64,000 bases of DNA. Origin: Candidatus Gastranaerophilales bacterium (GTDB lineage Bacteria > Cyanobacteriota > Vampirovibrionia > Gastranaerophilales > Gastranaerophilaceae). The DNA is taken from NCBI GenBank assembly GCA_944325865.1, contig CALVBS010000001.1, positions 62,001-126,000 on the forward strand. The letters are read 5' to 3'. Positions 16,531-25,880 of this stretch are shown piece by piece. A program made the translations under genes and the position numbers. Each line of letters opens with the position of its first letter. Within the stretch, counting starts at the first letter, position 1. The notes beneath the pieces were generated by a model. That model saw only the letters and a list, made by a program, of their open reading frames with translations, did no database searches and was not told the origin of the DNA.

Positions 16531-18042
16531 TTAAAATGTTTTCTTAAATGATTCAAATGCATCTTTAAGAATCTGTTTATCTTCATCAGATAATGCACTT
16601 CCTTCATTTAATCTGTCAGAAAGCTCGCCAAATTTCGATTTTAAATGAACAAACCATTCATTTTTGAATCTTGTAATATCAGTATTCGGTATATCATCCA
16701 GAATACCCTCATTGGCTGCAAATAAAATGCTGACCTGCTCTGCAACACTTAATGGTGAATATTGAGGCTGTTTAAGAACTTCAGTCAATTTTTCACCTCT
16801 TAGCAGTTGATTTTTAGTTGCCTGATCCAAATCTGATGCAAACTGTGCAAAAGCTTCCAATTCTCTGAACTGTGCCAAATCAAGTCTCAATTTACCAGCA
16901 ACCTGTTTGATACCCTTTGTCTGAGCTGCACCGCCAACACGTGATACTGAAATACCGGCGTTGATAGCAGGTCTTACACCTGAATTGAATAAATTTGATT
17001 CAAGGAATATCTGACCGTCAGTAATTGAAATTACGTTTGTCGGAATATATGCAGAAACATCACCTGCCTGAGTTTCAATAATCGGTAATGCTGTGATACT
17101 ACCGCCTCCGAGCTGGTCATTCAACTTAACAGCTCGCTCCAGTAATCTAGAATGAAGATAGAAAACATCGCCAGGATAAGCTTCACGTCCAGGAGGTCTT
17201 TTTAACAGCAAACTCATTGCACGATAAGCCTGTGCATGCTTACTCAAATCGTCGTAAACAATTAAAACATCCTTGCCCTGTTCCATAAACTCTTCCCCGA
17301 TAGAAACACCTGCAAACGGAGCAATATACTGTAACGGAGCGGCCTCATTTGCTGTTGCCGATACAATAATTGAATATTCCATAGCACCATGTTCTTCCAG
17401 AGTTTTTGCAATCTGTGCAACTGTAGATGCTTTTTGACCTATTGCAACATATATACAAATTACATTTTTACCTTTCTGGTTAATAATTGTATCAACTGCA
17501 ATAGCAGTTTTTCCGGTTTGTCTGTCACCGATAATCAATTCACGCTGTCCTCTTCCGATAGGAGTCAGAGCATCGATTGAGGTTAAACCTGTTTGTAAAG
17601 GCTGGTGTACTGATTTTCTTGTTACAATACCCGGAGCAACTCTTTCAATAGGTCTGGTTTTTGTATAACTATATTCACCTTTACCGTCAATAGCTTTACC
17701 AGTAGGATCAATAATTCTTCCGATAAGTCCTTCGCCTACAGGAACAGATGCAATTCTTCCGGTAGTTTTAACAGTCATACCTTCTTTAATACTTGTACAA
17801 TCACCGAGAATAACAACCCCGACGTTGTCTTCTTCAAGGTTCATTGCAATTCCGAGTGTATCTTTGCCATCATCAAATAAAACAAGTTCACTTGCCATTA
17901 CATTTCTTAGGCCATAAATTCTTGCAATACCGTCACCGACTTCAAGAACTTTGCCGATATTAGTGACTTCCGTAACAGAAGTATAGTTCTCAATTTTTGA
18001 TTTGATGATAGAACTAATTTCATCAGGTTGTATCAGTACCAT
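16531..18042 (-). CDS. atpA: ATP synthase alpha subunit
   Basis: A 503-residue F1 alpha subunit, full length. The non-catalytic nucleotide site has Walker [12 protein letters not shown] at about 170. The alpha-type signature [14 protein letters not shown] is present near residue 365. The N-terminus [20 protein letters not shown] is standard. It follows the delta gene by 25 bases. The usual partner beta is not in this window. Confidence 0.98.
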   Translation of the reverse strand: MVLIQPDEISSIIKSKIENYTSVTEVTNIGKVLEVGDGIARIYGLRNVMASELVLFDDGKDTLGIAMNLEEDNVGVVILGDCTSIKEGMTVKTTGRIASVPVGEGLIGRIIDPTGKAIDGKGEYSYTKTRPIERVAPGIVTRKSVHQPLQTGLTSIDALTPIGRGQRELIIGDRQTGKTAIAVDTIINQKGKNVICIYVAIGQKASTVAQIAKTLEEHGAMEYSIIVSATANEAAPLQYIAPFAGVSIGEEFMEQGKDVLIVYDDLSKHAQAYRAMSLLLKRPPGREAYPGDVFYLHSRLLERAVKLNDQLGGGSITALPIIETQAGDVSAYIPTNVISITDGQIFLESNLFNSGVRPAINAGISVSRVGGAAQTKGIKQVAGKLRLDLAQFRELEAFAQFASDLDQATKNQLLRGEKLTEVLKQPQYSPLSVAEQVSILFAANEGILDDIPNTDITRFKNEWFVHLKSKFGELSDRLNEGSALSDEDKQILKDAFESFKKTF

Positions 18043-18067
18043 AGTGTCCTCTCTTTATCGTTTATTT

Positions 18068-18619
18068 TTACATTAAATTCTTGCTTAATTTGTCCAATTT
18101 GCTTTTTATGCTTGTATCAATTACATCATCATCAATTTTATATATCAGACCTGCAATTATACTTTCATCAATTTCCCAAATAGGACTAATATTTTTTTGT
18201 AGTTTTTCAGACAATTTTTGAACTATTTTCCCTCTGTATTCCTCATTAAGAGGTATTGCGGAAACAATCTCCACAGTCTGAATATTATTAATCTTGTCAA
18301 GTTTATCGGCATAATCTGCTTTTACTTGTTCAAATTCCGAAAATCTTTTCTTATCAATAAGAATTTTGATAAAGTTAATTATATTCGGATTAATTTCATT
18401 TTTAAATACTTCATCAATTATTTCATGCTTAGTTTCAGTCGAAATCGTCGGATACTCCAGTGTGTTTTTTAAGTCAGAGGAAATTTTAAGGATTTGTGAT
18501 ATTGTTTCAAGATCTTTACTTATGTCCTCATATGACATAACATTATCCTTAACAAGTTCAATAAGAGCTTCCGAATAATTTTTAGCTGATAAAGATATTT
18601 GTTCGTTTAAATTTGTCAT
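18068..18619 (-). CDS. atpH: ATP synthase delta subunit
   Basis: A 183-residue OSCP/delta subunit, which joins the peripheral stalk to the top of F1. Typical features are the N-terminal helical domain (AKNYSEALIELV, LKNTLEYPTIS) and the C-terminal segment EWEIDESIIAGLIYKIDDDVIDTS-like (SIIAGLIYKIDDDVID). Lies 3 bases after the b subunit gene. Confidence 0.94.
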   Translation of the reverse strand: MTNLNEQISLSAKNYSEALIELVKDNVMSYEDISKDLETISQILKISSDLKNTLEYPTISTETKHEIIDEVFKNEINPNIINFIKILIDKKRFSEFEQVKADYADKLDKINNIQTVEIVSAIPLNEEYRGKIVQKLSEKLQKNISPIWEIDESIIAGLIYKIDDDVIDTSIKSKLDKLSKNLM

Positions 18620-18622
18620 GGT

Positions 18623-19132
18623 TTACACTTGAATCCTATCTAATTCATTAATACTTTCCTGAATATATCTGTCATGAAGTTCAGGAGTATTTTTAAGAAT
18701 ATTTTTAATATGATTTTCTGCGGTTTTAACTGCTGCCGTAGCAGTTTTATTTGTTAATCTTGAGGAAATTGTTTGTTCTTCAGAAGCTACCACTCTGGAG
18801 ATATTATCATTAATTCTGGAAATTTTGTTCTCAGTATCATGTAATAAATCCGTACTCAGCAAATCTCCCTGTTTTCCCGCTTCATTTAACTGTGATGCAA
18901 TATCTGAATCCAGATTCTTAACGAGTTCATTTGCTGCCTCAAGCTTTTCTTTTGCAGTGGCTTTTTCCTCTTTCGATTTCTCAATAGAGTTTATAACATT
19001 TTGTTTGGCATTCTCCAGTATGCCTCCGATGTTAAACTTTTTGCAAATCCACCAGAGTAATGCAATCATTACTGCAAAGTTAAAGGTATTGGTTTTTACG
19101 ATAGTATCCCAGATATGTAAGATTTCGTTCAT
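18623..19132 (-). CDS. atpF: ATP synthase b subunit
   Basis: A 169-residue peripheral stalk subunit. One N-terminal membrane helix (about 14-32, TNTFNFAVMIALLWWICKKF) is followed by a long charged coiled coil (KSKEEKATAKEKLEAANEL). It lies 5 bases after the b' gene and differs from it clearly in sequence, so the enzyme has a b/b' heterodimer as in Cyanobacteria. Confidence 0.92.
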   Translation of the reverse strand: MNEILHIWDTIVKTNTFNFAVMIALLWWICKKFNIGGILENAKQNVINSIEKSKEEKATAKEKLEAANELVKNLDSDIASQLNEAGKQGDLLSTDLLHDTENKISRINDNISRVVASEEQTISSRLTNKTATAAVKTAENHIKNILKNTPELHDRYIQESINELDRIQV

Positions 19133-19137
19133 TTAAT

Positions 19138-19596
19138 TTACACCTTATTAACAATTTCCGCATTATCTATGGAAAATTTTTCGCCGAGAAGTTTTTCAGT
19201 TATTGCTTCCGCAAGGTTAGAAACACTGCTTTGAAGTTCTTCCTGAGTTTTAACTTCTTCGGCATTCAAATTTTCTTTTGCTTTATTAATTTCTTCTCTG
19301 CTTTTAATAACAGCTGCTTCAGTTCTCTGTTTAGCCTCGCTGCGTGCGGCTTCAACTTTGTCCGATATAATCTTTCTTGAATCAGCCTTAGATTTTAGCA
19401 GTTTTTCTTCTCTATCTTTATGAATGCGTTCGGATTCGCACGTATTTTCCTGAGCTTCTTTATAATTTTTATTTATAAAGTCTTCTCTTTCATTTACGAT
19501 TTTAGAAATTGGTTTGTATAGTATTCTGTCCATAATAAGTATGAACACAATAAAACTAAACATAGCAACAAGAAATGTGGCGTTAAATTGAAGCAT
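19138..19596 (-). CDS. atpF': ATP synthase b' subunit
   Basis: A 152-residue second b-type subunit. Its N-terminus LQFNATFLVAMFSFIVFILI is a single membrane anchor with the b'-typical NATF motif, followed by LYKPISKIVNERE and a coiled coil. Its place directly after the c subunit gene and before b matches the cyanobacterial atpG position. Confidence 0.92.
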   Translation of the reverse strand: MLQFNATFLVAMFSFIVFILIMDRILYKPISKIVNEREDFINKNYKEAQENTCESERIHKDREEKLLKSKADSRKIISDKVEAARSEAKQRTEAAVIKSREEINKAKENLNAEEVKTQEELQSSVSNLAEAITEKLLGEKFSIDNAEIVNKV

Positions 19597-19617
19597 AATA
19601 AAGACTCTCCGCTAAAA

Positions 19618-19866
19618 TTATTTAACAAACAATAACAACAAAGAAACAAGTAATGCATAAATAGCAGTTGCTTCAGCAAGACCTGCACCGATAATGAAGT
19701 TTTTGAATGCTTCATCTTTAATTTCAGGTTGTCTTGCGATAGCATCAAGAATACCCTTTGTTGCGATACCAAGACCGATACCTGCACCGATTGCACCGAA
19801 ACCGATTGAAATACCTGCACCTAATTTTGCTAAATCCAATGATGCTAAAATTTGTTCGATTGCCAT
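19618..19866 (-). CDS. atpE: ATP synthase c subunit
   Basis: An 82-residue two-helix proteolipid forming the rotor ring. Helix one is GAGIGLGIATKGILDAIA, the loop is ARQPEI, and helix two carries the ion-binding Glu65 in GLAEATAIY. Position 32 is Leu and position 66 is Ala, where Na+-binding c subunits have Gln32 and Ser66, so I infer proton coupling. The start at 19866 (MAIEQIL) has AAGGAG upstream. A longer frame from 19929 would overlap atpB and is not credible. Confidence 0.96.
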   Translation of the reverse strand: MAIEQILASLDLAKLGAGISIGFGAIGAGIGLGIATKGILDAIARQPEIKDEAFKNFIIGAGLAEATAIYALLVSLLLLFVK

Positions 19867-19888
19867 AATTTTTCTCCTTTTTATAATG

Positions 19889-20578
19889 TTACTCTTCTTT
19901 GATAGCCATAGATATATATGTTGTAGCAAGTAATGTAAATACCAGAGCCTGAATTACTGCTACAAACAGTTCAAAAAGCATAAACGGAAGCGGTCCGAAA
20001 TATGCAAGCAAACCAACCATTGTAAAAATCAAGACTTCACCAGCAAGAATATTTGCGAAAAGTCGTAATGCAAGTGAAAATGGTCTTACAAATAATTCTA
20101 ATGCATCAACGAGCGTAATAATTATGCCGTCTGCACCAAAACCGTGGAAAAAGAAATGAAACCCTTTCTTTTTTACCCCGTAATAAATATAATATATTGA
20201 TACAACGATTGCCATTGCTGCTGTCATGTTTATATCATTATTGGGCGAAGCAAGTTCTCCGCTGTGCAGGTGAATTAAATGCCAAGGAAGCTGACCAACC
20301 AGATTTGCAGTTAAGATAAACATAAATAATGTCAGGATTAATGGCAAATGTTGTGCTGCCTCGGATTTTCCCATGCTTGATTCTGTTATTTGAGTGAAAT
20401 ATTTTATAATGCCTTCACAGACAAGCTGAAGTTTCCCGGGAATAATGGATACATTTCTTGTTGAAACAAAAGCTGTAATGATTAAAAGTATCATAGTCAG
20501 CCACATTGTAATTAAGGTATCCATATTCAAAGAAACACTGTGTCCTGCAATATTCAGAGTATAAATCCAATGTTCCAT
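19889..20578 (-). CDS. atpB: ATP synthase a subunit
   Basis: A 229-residue membrane subunit forming the ion half-channels. The essential Arg is in SLALRLFANILAGE (Arg172). LPLILTLFMFILTANLVGQLPW is the family segment near residue 78. First gene of the cluster: no atpI-like gene is visible upstream, only the divergent birA. GGGAGAG precedes the ATG. Confidence 0.96.
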   Translation of the reverse strand: MEHWIYTLNIAGHSVSLNMDTLITMWLTMILLIITAFVSTRNVSIIPGKLQLVCEGIIKYFTQITESSMGKSEAAQHLPLILTLFMFILTANLVGQLPWHLIHLHSGELASPNNDINMTAAMAIVVSIYYIYYGVKKKGFHFFFHGFGADGIIITLVDALELFVRPFSLALRLFANILAGEVLIFTMVGLLAYFGPLPFMLFELFVAVIQALVFTLLATTYISMAIKEE

Positions 20579-20606
20579 TTTTATTACTCTCCCACTTTTA
20601 ATTTTT

Positions 20607-20634
20607 ATTGTAACTCGTAAATAAAAAATCGCAA
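20607..20634 (-). promoter_or_regulatory. Probable promoter of the ATP synthase operon
   Basis: On the minus strand: -35 TTGCGA (20629-20634), 16-base spacer, -10 TACAAT (20607-20612). Predicted start near 20600, giving an mRNA leader of about 22 bases that keeps the GGGAGAG ribosome site. Confidence 0.5.
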
Positions 20635-20694
20635 ATTTTTTTGTTTGATGTAGAATTATTTATAATTACAAGGTTTAAATACAATCGGGGGATA

Positions 20695-21414
20695 ATGAAG
20701 AAGATTTACCTTGAAGAAGTTGAGTCAACAAACTTATATGCCAAGCAAAATATCGATGTATTGTTTGACAGAACTCTGGTGCAAGCTTTTGTTCAAACTT
20801 CCGGACGGGGAAGATTTCAGCGTAAATGGGTTGATTTTGGACGAGGAAATCTTTTCATGACATTTGTGCTTAAACCCTCGGATAAATTTAACGAGATTTA
20901 TTCAAATTTAACGCAGTATTTGTCAGTAATTCTCTGTAAAATTTTAGAGAATATGGACTTAAAACCTCAGATTAAGTGGCCAAATGATGTTTTAATCAAC
21001 GGGAAAAAAGTAGCTGGAATTTTATCGGAATCTGTTATGTCCGGTTCGCTGCTGAAAGGTATTGTTTTAGGTATAGGAGTTAATCTTTCTGCAACAGAAA
21101 AACAAGTTTCGGAAATTACTGATAAAAAAGTAACAGCTTTAAATCTTGAGCTGCATAAATCTGTTGATTTGGATAAATTTACGGATTTGTTGAGTGATGC
21201 TTTCTTTGAATATTATGATATATTTTTGAATAAAGGTTTTAAATTTATTAAAGAAGATTATCTTTCCAGAGCATGCTTTTTGAATAAGGAAATATGCATA
21301 AAGGTTTTTGATACCGAATATAAAGGAGTTGCGATTGATGTCACTGATAACGGTGAATTGCTTCTGCTGAAAAATAATGAAACTTTAGTACTTACAATAG
21401 GAGATATATTATGA
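20695..21414 (+). CDS. birA: Biotin--protein ligase (BirA without DNA-binding domain)
   Basis: A 239-residue enzyme that attaches biotin to a lysine of carboxylase or decarboxylase carrier domains. Motifs: VESTNLYAKQ at the start, SGRGRFQRKW (about 44-53, biotinyl-AMP loop), IKWPNDVLINGKKVAGIL, and VLGIGVNLS. It lacks the N-terminal helix-turn-helix of repressor-type BirA. I chose ATG 20695 because GGGGGA precedes it. The frame also runs back to a TTG at 20641. It overlaps oadG by 4 bases and lies upstream of its obvious client, OadA. Confidence 0.95.
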   Translation: MKKIYLEEVESTNLYAKQNIDVLFDRTLVQAFVQTSGRGRFQRKWVDFGRGNLFMTFVLKPSDKFNEIYSNLTQYLSVILCKILENMDLKPQIKWPNDVLINGKKVAGILSESVMSGSLLKGIVLGIGVNLSATEKQVSEITDKKVTALNLELHKSVDLDKFTDLLSDAFFEYYDIFLNKGFKFIKEDYLSRACFLNKEICIKVFDTEYKGVAIDVTDNGELLLLKNNETLVLTIGDIL

Positions 21415-21659
21415 ATCAATTTGTGTTGAATTTAAAGGATGGACTTGTTTTACTTGTTCTGGGTATGGGATTTGTATTTGCATTTCTTTATATAATGGTT
21501 CTTGTAATGAATGCAATGTCAGCATTTATCAGATGGCTGAACAAAATTTTCCCTGAAGAAGTTGAAATTGTTGAAAAAAAAGGAGCGAAAAAGAATGTGT
21601 CGGAAGAAGAGGCTATTGCTGTTGCTATTGCGGTTGCTGCCTCACAGGGACGTTTTTAG
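21411..21659 (+). CDS. oadG: OadG-type gamma subunit of Na+-pumping decarboxylase
   Basis: An 82-residue protein with one N-terminal membrane helix (LVLLVLGMGFVFAFLYIMVL) and a soluble tail rich in Glu/Lys and Ala/Val (EEEAIAVAIAVAASQGRF), typical of OadG. The gamma subunit helps assemble the alpha-beta complex at the membrane. Its ATG overlaps the birA stop (ATGA), so the two are translationally coupled. Confidence 0.87.
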   Translation: MNQFVLNLKDGLVLLVLGMGFVFAFLYIMVLVMNAMSAFIRWLNKIFPEEVEIVEKKGAKKNVSEEEAIAVAIAVAASQGRF

Positions 21660-21684
21660 GGTTAAATATGAAAGGATATAAATT

Positions 21685-23475
21685 ATGGCAAAAAAATTGA
21701 TTAAAGTTATGGATACTTCATTCAGAGACGGTTTTCAATCCGTTTACGGAGCAAGAGTCTTTGTTGATGATTTCATTCCGGCACTACAATCTGCTGTTGC
21801 TGCAGGTATCAGACATTTTGAGGTTGCCGGAGGGGCAAGATTTCAGTCGCCTATTTTTTACTGTAACGAAAATGCTTTTGAAACAATGGACAAGATTAGA
21901 GCTGCTGTTGGAGATGATATAAATTTGCAGTCTCTGGCAAGAGGAGTTAATGTTGTAGGGCTTGATTCACAGCCTAGAGATATTATTAATTTACATGCAA
22001 AACTGTTTAAAAAGCATGGAGTTACTACCATCAGAAATTTTGATGCTTTAAATGATGTTAATAACCTTATTTATTCAGGACAATGCATAAGAGATAACGG
22101 TTTGAAACATGAAATTACTATTACAATGATGGAACTTCCGATTGGTTGTGAAGGTGCACATGATGTCGCTTTTTATGAAAAGGTTCTCAGAAATATTCTT
22201 GATGCGGGTATTCCATTTGATAGCCTTGCATTTAAAGATGCATCGGGAACTTCTAATCCTAGAAAAGTTTATGAAACACTTAAACGTACAAGAGAGATAT
22301 TAGGTGATAGTGCTCATATAAGATTCCATTCTCATGAAACCGCAGGAACCGGATTGGCTGCTTATATGGCAGCACTTGACGGTGGTGCTGACGGAATTGA
22401 TTTGTCTATGAAGCCTGTTTCCGGAGGTACTGCTCAGCCTGATATAGTTTCAATGTGGCATGCCGTTAAAGGAACTGATTATGATCTGGGTATTAATGTT
22501 GAAAAAATACTTGAAACGGAAGAAATTTTCAAGGAATGTATGAAAGATTACTTCCTTCCTCCGGAGGCCCTTTCTGTTAATCCTATGATTATCCAGTCGC
22601 CTCTTCCGGGTGGAGCCTTGACTGCCAATACACAGATGCTTCGTGATAATAATTTGATGGATAAATTCTCTGATGTTGTTGCGGCAATGAAAGAGGTCGT
22701 TATGAAAGGCGGTTTCGGTACTTCTGTTACTCCTGTTTCGCAGTTCTATTTCCAGCAGGCATTTAATAATGTTATGTTTGGACCATGGAAAAAGATTGCG
22801 GAGGGTTATGGCAAAATGGTTCTCGGATATTTTGGCAAAACGCCTTGTGAACCTGATTCTGAAGTTATAAGAATTGCATCTGAACAGTTAAATTTAAAAC
22901 CTACGACAGAACTTGTTGTTGATTTAAACGATAAAGATGAAACAAAAGGAATAAAAGCCGCCACAAAGAGACTTGAAGAAGCAGGACTTCCTATAAATGA
23001 TGAAAATATCTTTATTTCCGCTGCTTGTAAGGAGAAAGGTATTTTATTCCTTGAAGGTAAAGGCACAATCGGCGTCAGAAAATGTGAAAAAGGTGATAAT
23101 GAACCTAAAATTGATTCACCTAACGGTTATACGGTTTCTGTTAACGGTAAAAAATACGCAGTCGCTATTGAGGGTAAAAAAGCAACAGTTAACGGAAAAC
23201 TTTACGACATTGATGTAAAATCCGGCATTGAAGCCGATACACATGCTGCAGCAGCCGGAGAAAGTACTCCGATTAAAGCCGCTTTACCGGGTACTGTTTT
23301 GAAGGTTCTTGTTTCAGCAGGCGATTCAATAAATGAAGGTTATGTCATTGCTGTAATAGAGGCAATGAAAATGGAAACTGAAATTAAATCTCCTGTGGGC
23401 GGTACTGTTCAATCCGTTGAAATTGAGGTCGGAGATAAAGTTAAAACCGGAGATATTCTGGTTACGGTCGGTTAG
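21685..23475 (+). CDS. oadA: Oxaloacetate decarboxylase alpha subunit (biotin-containing)
   Basis: A 596-residue carboxyltransferase plus biotin carrier. The N-terminal TIM barrel has DTSFRDGFQS (metal site), LAFKDASG (the carboxylated lysine region) and RFHSHETAGTG. The C-terminal carrier has the biotinylation motif EAMKMETEI near residue 562. A PYC-OADA linker lies between. It takes CO2 from oxaloacetate to biotin, and OadB then releases it while pumping Na+. A related pyruvate carboxylase B or methylmalonyl-CoA role is possible, but the flanking oadG and oadB favour a decarboxylase. Confidence 0.93.
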   Translation: MAKKLIKVMDTSFRDGFQSVYGARVFVDDFIPALQSAVAAGIRHFEVAGGARFQSPIFYCNENAFETMDKIRAAVGDDINLQSLARGVNVVGLDSQPRDIINLHAKLFKKHGVTTIRNFDALNDVNNLIYSGQCIRDNGLKHEITITMMELPIGCEGAHDVAFYEKVLRNILDAGIPFDSLAFKDASGTSNPRKVYETLKRTREILGDSAHIRFHSHETAGTGLAAYMAALDGGADGIDLSMKPVSGGTAQPDIVSMWHAVKGTDYDLGINVEKILETEEIFKECMKDYFLPPEALSVNPMIIQSPLPGGALTANTQMLRDNNLMDKFSDVVAAMKEVVMKGGFGTSVTPVSQFYFQQAFNNVMFGPWKKIAEGYGKMVLGYFGKTPCEPDSEVIRIASEQLNLKPTTELVVDLNDKDETKGIKAATKRLEEAGLPINDENIFISAACKEKGILFLEGKGTIGVRKCEKGDNEPKIDSPNGYTVSVNGKKYAVAIEGKKATVNGKLYDIDVKSGIEADTHAAAAGESTPIKAALPGTVLKVLVSAGDSINEGYVIAVIEAMKMETEIKSPVGGTVQSVEIEVGDKVKTGDILVTVG

Positions 23476-23502
23476 TTTACATAATTTGAAAAGGATAAAA
23501 AT

Positions 23503-24678
23503 ATGAATATAACAGAAAGTTTAATTAAATTATGGGAGTCAACCGGTATTGCTAACTTTGTTCAACCGGCAGACCCTTCTATCGCAAGCGGATTTGAGCA
23601 ATTTTTACATCAGTTCGGTTCGCCGATTATGCTGGTAATCTGCTGCTTTCTCTTGTGGCTGGGTATAAAAAAACAATTTGAACCGTTATTACTTGTGCCT
23701 ATTGCCTTTGGAGGTTTGCTTTCAAATATTCCTGTCGCTGATATAGCAGGTCCTAACGGTTTTTTAGGAATTATATATGAGGCAGGAATTCATAAGGGAT
23801 TGTTTCCGCTGATTATATTTATGGGTGTTGGAGCTATGACGGACTTTGGCCCGCTTATTGCTAATCCTAAAACTGCACTTCTGGGCGGAGCTGCTCAGTT
23901 CGGAATTTTCGGGGCATTGCTTCTTGCACTTTGCTGTTTTGGGTTTACACTTCCGCAGTCGGGTGCTATCGGAATTATCGGCGGTGCTGACGGACCGACC
24001 TCTATTTATGTAACTACAAAGCTTGCTCCGGAATTACTCGGGGCTATTGCGGTTGCAGCTTATTCTTATATGGCTTTAGTGCCGGTTATACAGCCGCCTA
24101 TTATGAAACTTTTAACAACTGAAGAGGAAAGAAAAATTGAGATGAAACAGCTTAGAGAAGTTTCAAAACGCGAAAAAATTATATTTCCTCTGGTTGTATT
24201 GGGGTTATGCATAATATTTCTGCCTGATGCATGTCCTCTTGTAGGAGCATTGACTTTTGGAAATCTTTGTAAAGAATGCGGTGTTGTTGAAAGACTTTCC
24301 GATACAATGCAAAATGCATTGATTAATATCGTCACAATATTTCTTGGCTTATCCGTAGGTTCAAAATTGTCGGCATCGCAATTCTTAACTACACAGACTT
24401 TGTTTATTCTTTTGTTGGGAATCATTGCGTTCAGCTTAGCAACTGCCGGTGGGGTATTATTTGCAAAAGTTATGAATTTATTCTCAAAAGAAAAAATCAA
24501 TCCGCTTATTGGTTCGGCAGGGGTTTCTGCAGTGCCTATGGCCGCAAGAGTATCAAATAAGGTAGGACTTGAGGCGAACCCGCAAAATTATCTGCTTATG
24601 CATGCAATGGGACCAAATGTTGCAGGAGTAATTGGTTCTGCTGTTGCGGCTGGGATTTTGCTTGCGTTATGTAAATAA
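23503..24678 (+). CDS. oadB: Na+-translocating decarboxylase beta subunit
   Basis: A 391-residue integral membrane protein that couples decarboxylation of carboxybiotin to Na+ export. The conserved [13 protein letters not shown] region holds the essential Asp. A second family region, [18 protein letters not shown], and the terminal [15 protein letters not shown] are intact. Most of the protein is hydrophobic helices. It ends the birA-oadG-oadA-oadB operon, followed by a hairpin terminator. Confidence 0.95.
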   Translation: MNITESLIKLWESTGIANFVQPADPSIASGFEQFLHQFGSPIMLVICCFLLWLGIKKQFEPLLLVPIAFGGLLSNIPVADIAGPNGFLGIIYEAGIHKGLFPLIIFMGVGAMTDFGPLIANPKTALLGGAAQFGIFGALLLALCCFGFTLPQSGAIGIIGGADGPTSIYVTTKLAPELLGAIAVAAYSYMALVPVIQPPIMKLLTTEEERKIEMKQLREVSKREKIIFPLVVLGLCIIFLPDACPLVGALTFGNLCKECGVVERLSDTMQNALINIVTIFLGLSVGSKLSASQFLTTQTLFILLLGIIAFSLATAGGVLFAKVMNLFSKEKINPLIGSAGVSAVPMAARVSNKVGLEANPQNYLLMHAMGPNVAGVIGSAVAAGILLALCK

Positions 24679-24699
24679 AAAACAGCTATTAAAAATGAG

Positions 24700-24727
24700 T
24701 GACCGTCTGGCAGGCGGTCATTTGTTT
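24700..24727 (+). terminator. Hairpin terminator of the oad operon
   Basis: Stem TGACCGTC (24700-24707) and GGCGGTCA (24713-24720), with one G-T wobble, followed by TTTGTTTTTA. Confidence 0.8.
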
Positions 24728-25084
24728 TTAAATAGTTATATCAATTTCATTCCCCAGAGAATTGATTATAGGTTGGGATTTGTTATAAAGTTCTGATTTG
24801 CTTATATTAGGGTTTTCTTTGATAATTTTCTTAATCTCTTCGGTTGCCCTTTTGATTTGGGGATATTTTTGAGTTATTTTTTCTCCGATAATCATCGCCA
24901 GATGTTTGTAGCCCCTATTTCCTATTCCTTTTGAGGTATCTTTTTCCGACAGTATGCTGATAACTTCTTTCGGGCCGGCAAGGGCTTCACTTTTTAGTAT
25001 TTTTTGTGTTGTTACTTCAAGAACTTTGTATGTTTCGAATTTGTGTCCGAAATTTATTTTTCCATGATTATTATTTATATTCAT
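24728..25084 (-). CDS. Hypothetical small protein with N-terminal FG motif
   Basis: A 118-residue soluble protein not matching a family I know. It begins MNINNNHGKINFGHKFETYK, the same Met-Asn-Ile and FG-type start as other proteins in this window. The remainder is helical and Lys/Glu-rich, with KSEALAGPKEVISILSE and a C-terminal IINSLGNEIDITI. TGGAGA before the ATG supports the start. It converges on oadB and stands alone. Confidence 0.65.
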   Translation of the reverse strand: MNINNNHGKINFGHKFETYKVLEVTTQKILKSEALAGPKEVISILSEKDTSKGIGNRGYKHLAMIIGEKITQKYPQIKRATEEIKKIIKENPNISKSELYNKSQPIINSLGNEIDITI

Positions 25085-25196
25085 AATTTCTCCAAAGTTT
25101 TCTGATTTAAAAAAACATAAAAATAAATTTTTTTGTCAATAAATATTCTTTTTCACAGTTTATTTTTATAATAATATTTTTGTAGGAGAATTTTAT

Positions 25197-25799
25197 ATGA
25201 AAAAATTAGCTGTTTTAACCTCTGAAAATGAAACTATCGTAAGAGCTGTAATAGAATATTTACGTAATAAGAATATTGATATAATTGTTCTTTCAAATGT
25301 GCTTAATTCAAAAGTTTTCGACTCGGCAAAATTATTGAATATCGCATGTGAATATGTTCCTGCAGAAGAAAACGGGCAGTATTTTTCGTGCAAAAATTTT
25401 GATCTGGTTGCTATTACGGAGTATAAGGGAGAGTTATCCGCAGATACGATTGAATCAGGTAAATTTATCGATATTCATATGTCACTTCTTCCTGCATTTA
25501 AAGGCAAGGATGCAATTTACAGGGCTTTTGATGCCGGTGTAAAAGTTTCAGGTGTTACTGTTCACTCTATAACCTCGGAAATTGACGGTGGGAAAATCCT
25601 TGCACAGTATCCGGTTTTAATTTCGAATACAACTCATTTTGACGAATTTAGAGATGAAATGTATAAAGTCGCGGGTATTTTATATCCTAAAGTTATTGAA
25701 TGTATCTTGGAAGATAAGGTTTTTGATTTCGCAGATTTATTTAAGGGAGCTTGTTCGTCAGGATGTGGTGGCTGTTCAGGGGATTGCCGGAATCATTAA
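25197..25799 (+). CDS. Formyltransferase-fold protein (PurN-like) with Cys-rich tail
   Basis: A 200-residue relative of folate-dependent formyltransferases (PurN, Fmt). The core is recognisable: IDIHMSLLPAFKGKDA near 91-105 and GVTVHSITSEIDGGKI near 119-133. The catalytic triad of PurN is Asn-His-Asp. Here His94 and Asp130 are kept, but the Asn position is Asp92. The C-terminus ends in a Cys cluster, C186, C190, C193 and C197 (CSSGCGGCSGDC), unusual for the family and suited to binding a metal. It is somewhat short for PurN. TAGGAG precedes the ATG. The folate reaction is therefore doubtful. Confidence 0.72.
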   Translation: MKKLAVLTSENETIVRAVIEYLRNKNIDIIVLSNVLNSKVFDSAKLLNIACEYVPAEENGQYFSCKNFDLVAITEYKGELSADTIESGKFIDIHMSLLPAFKGKDAIYRAFDAGVKVSGVTVHSITSEIDGGKILAQYPVLISNTTHFDEFRDEMYKVAGILYPKVIECILEDKVFDFADLFKGACSSGCGGCSGDCRNH

Positions 25800-25880
25800 C
25801 TTTTATTATTTTATATGATTTTTTATAAAAATTATGTATAATTTGATTAGAAAGTTTAAATTTTATCGGGGGAAAATGAT

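Noticed and set aside
19494-19820. 108-codon minus-strand frame overlapping atpE and the b' gene
   Set aside because: It lies out of frame across two real genes and has an unnatural Val/Gln/Ser and Leu/Cys composition.
20641-20694. 18-codon N-terminal extension of birA from TTG
   Set aside because: It contains the promoter-like TATAAT and has no ribosome site. ATG 20695 has GGGGGA.
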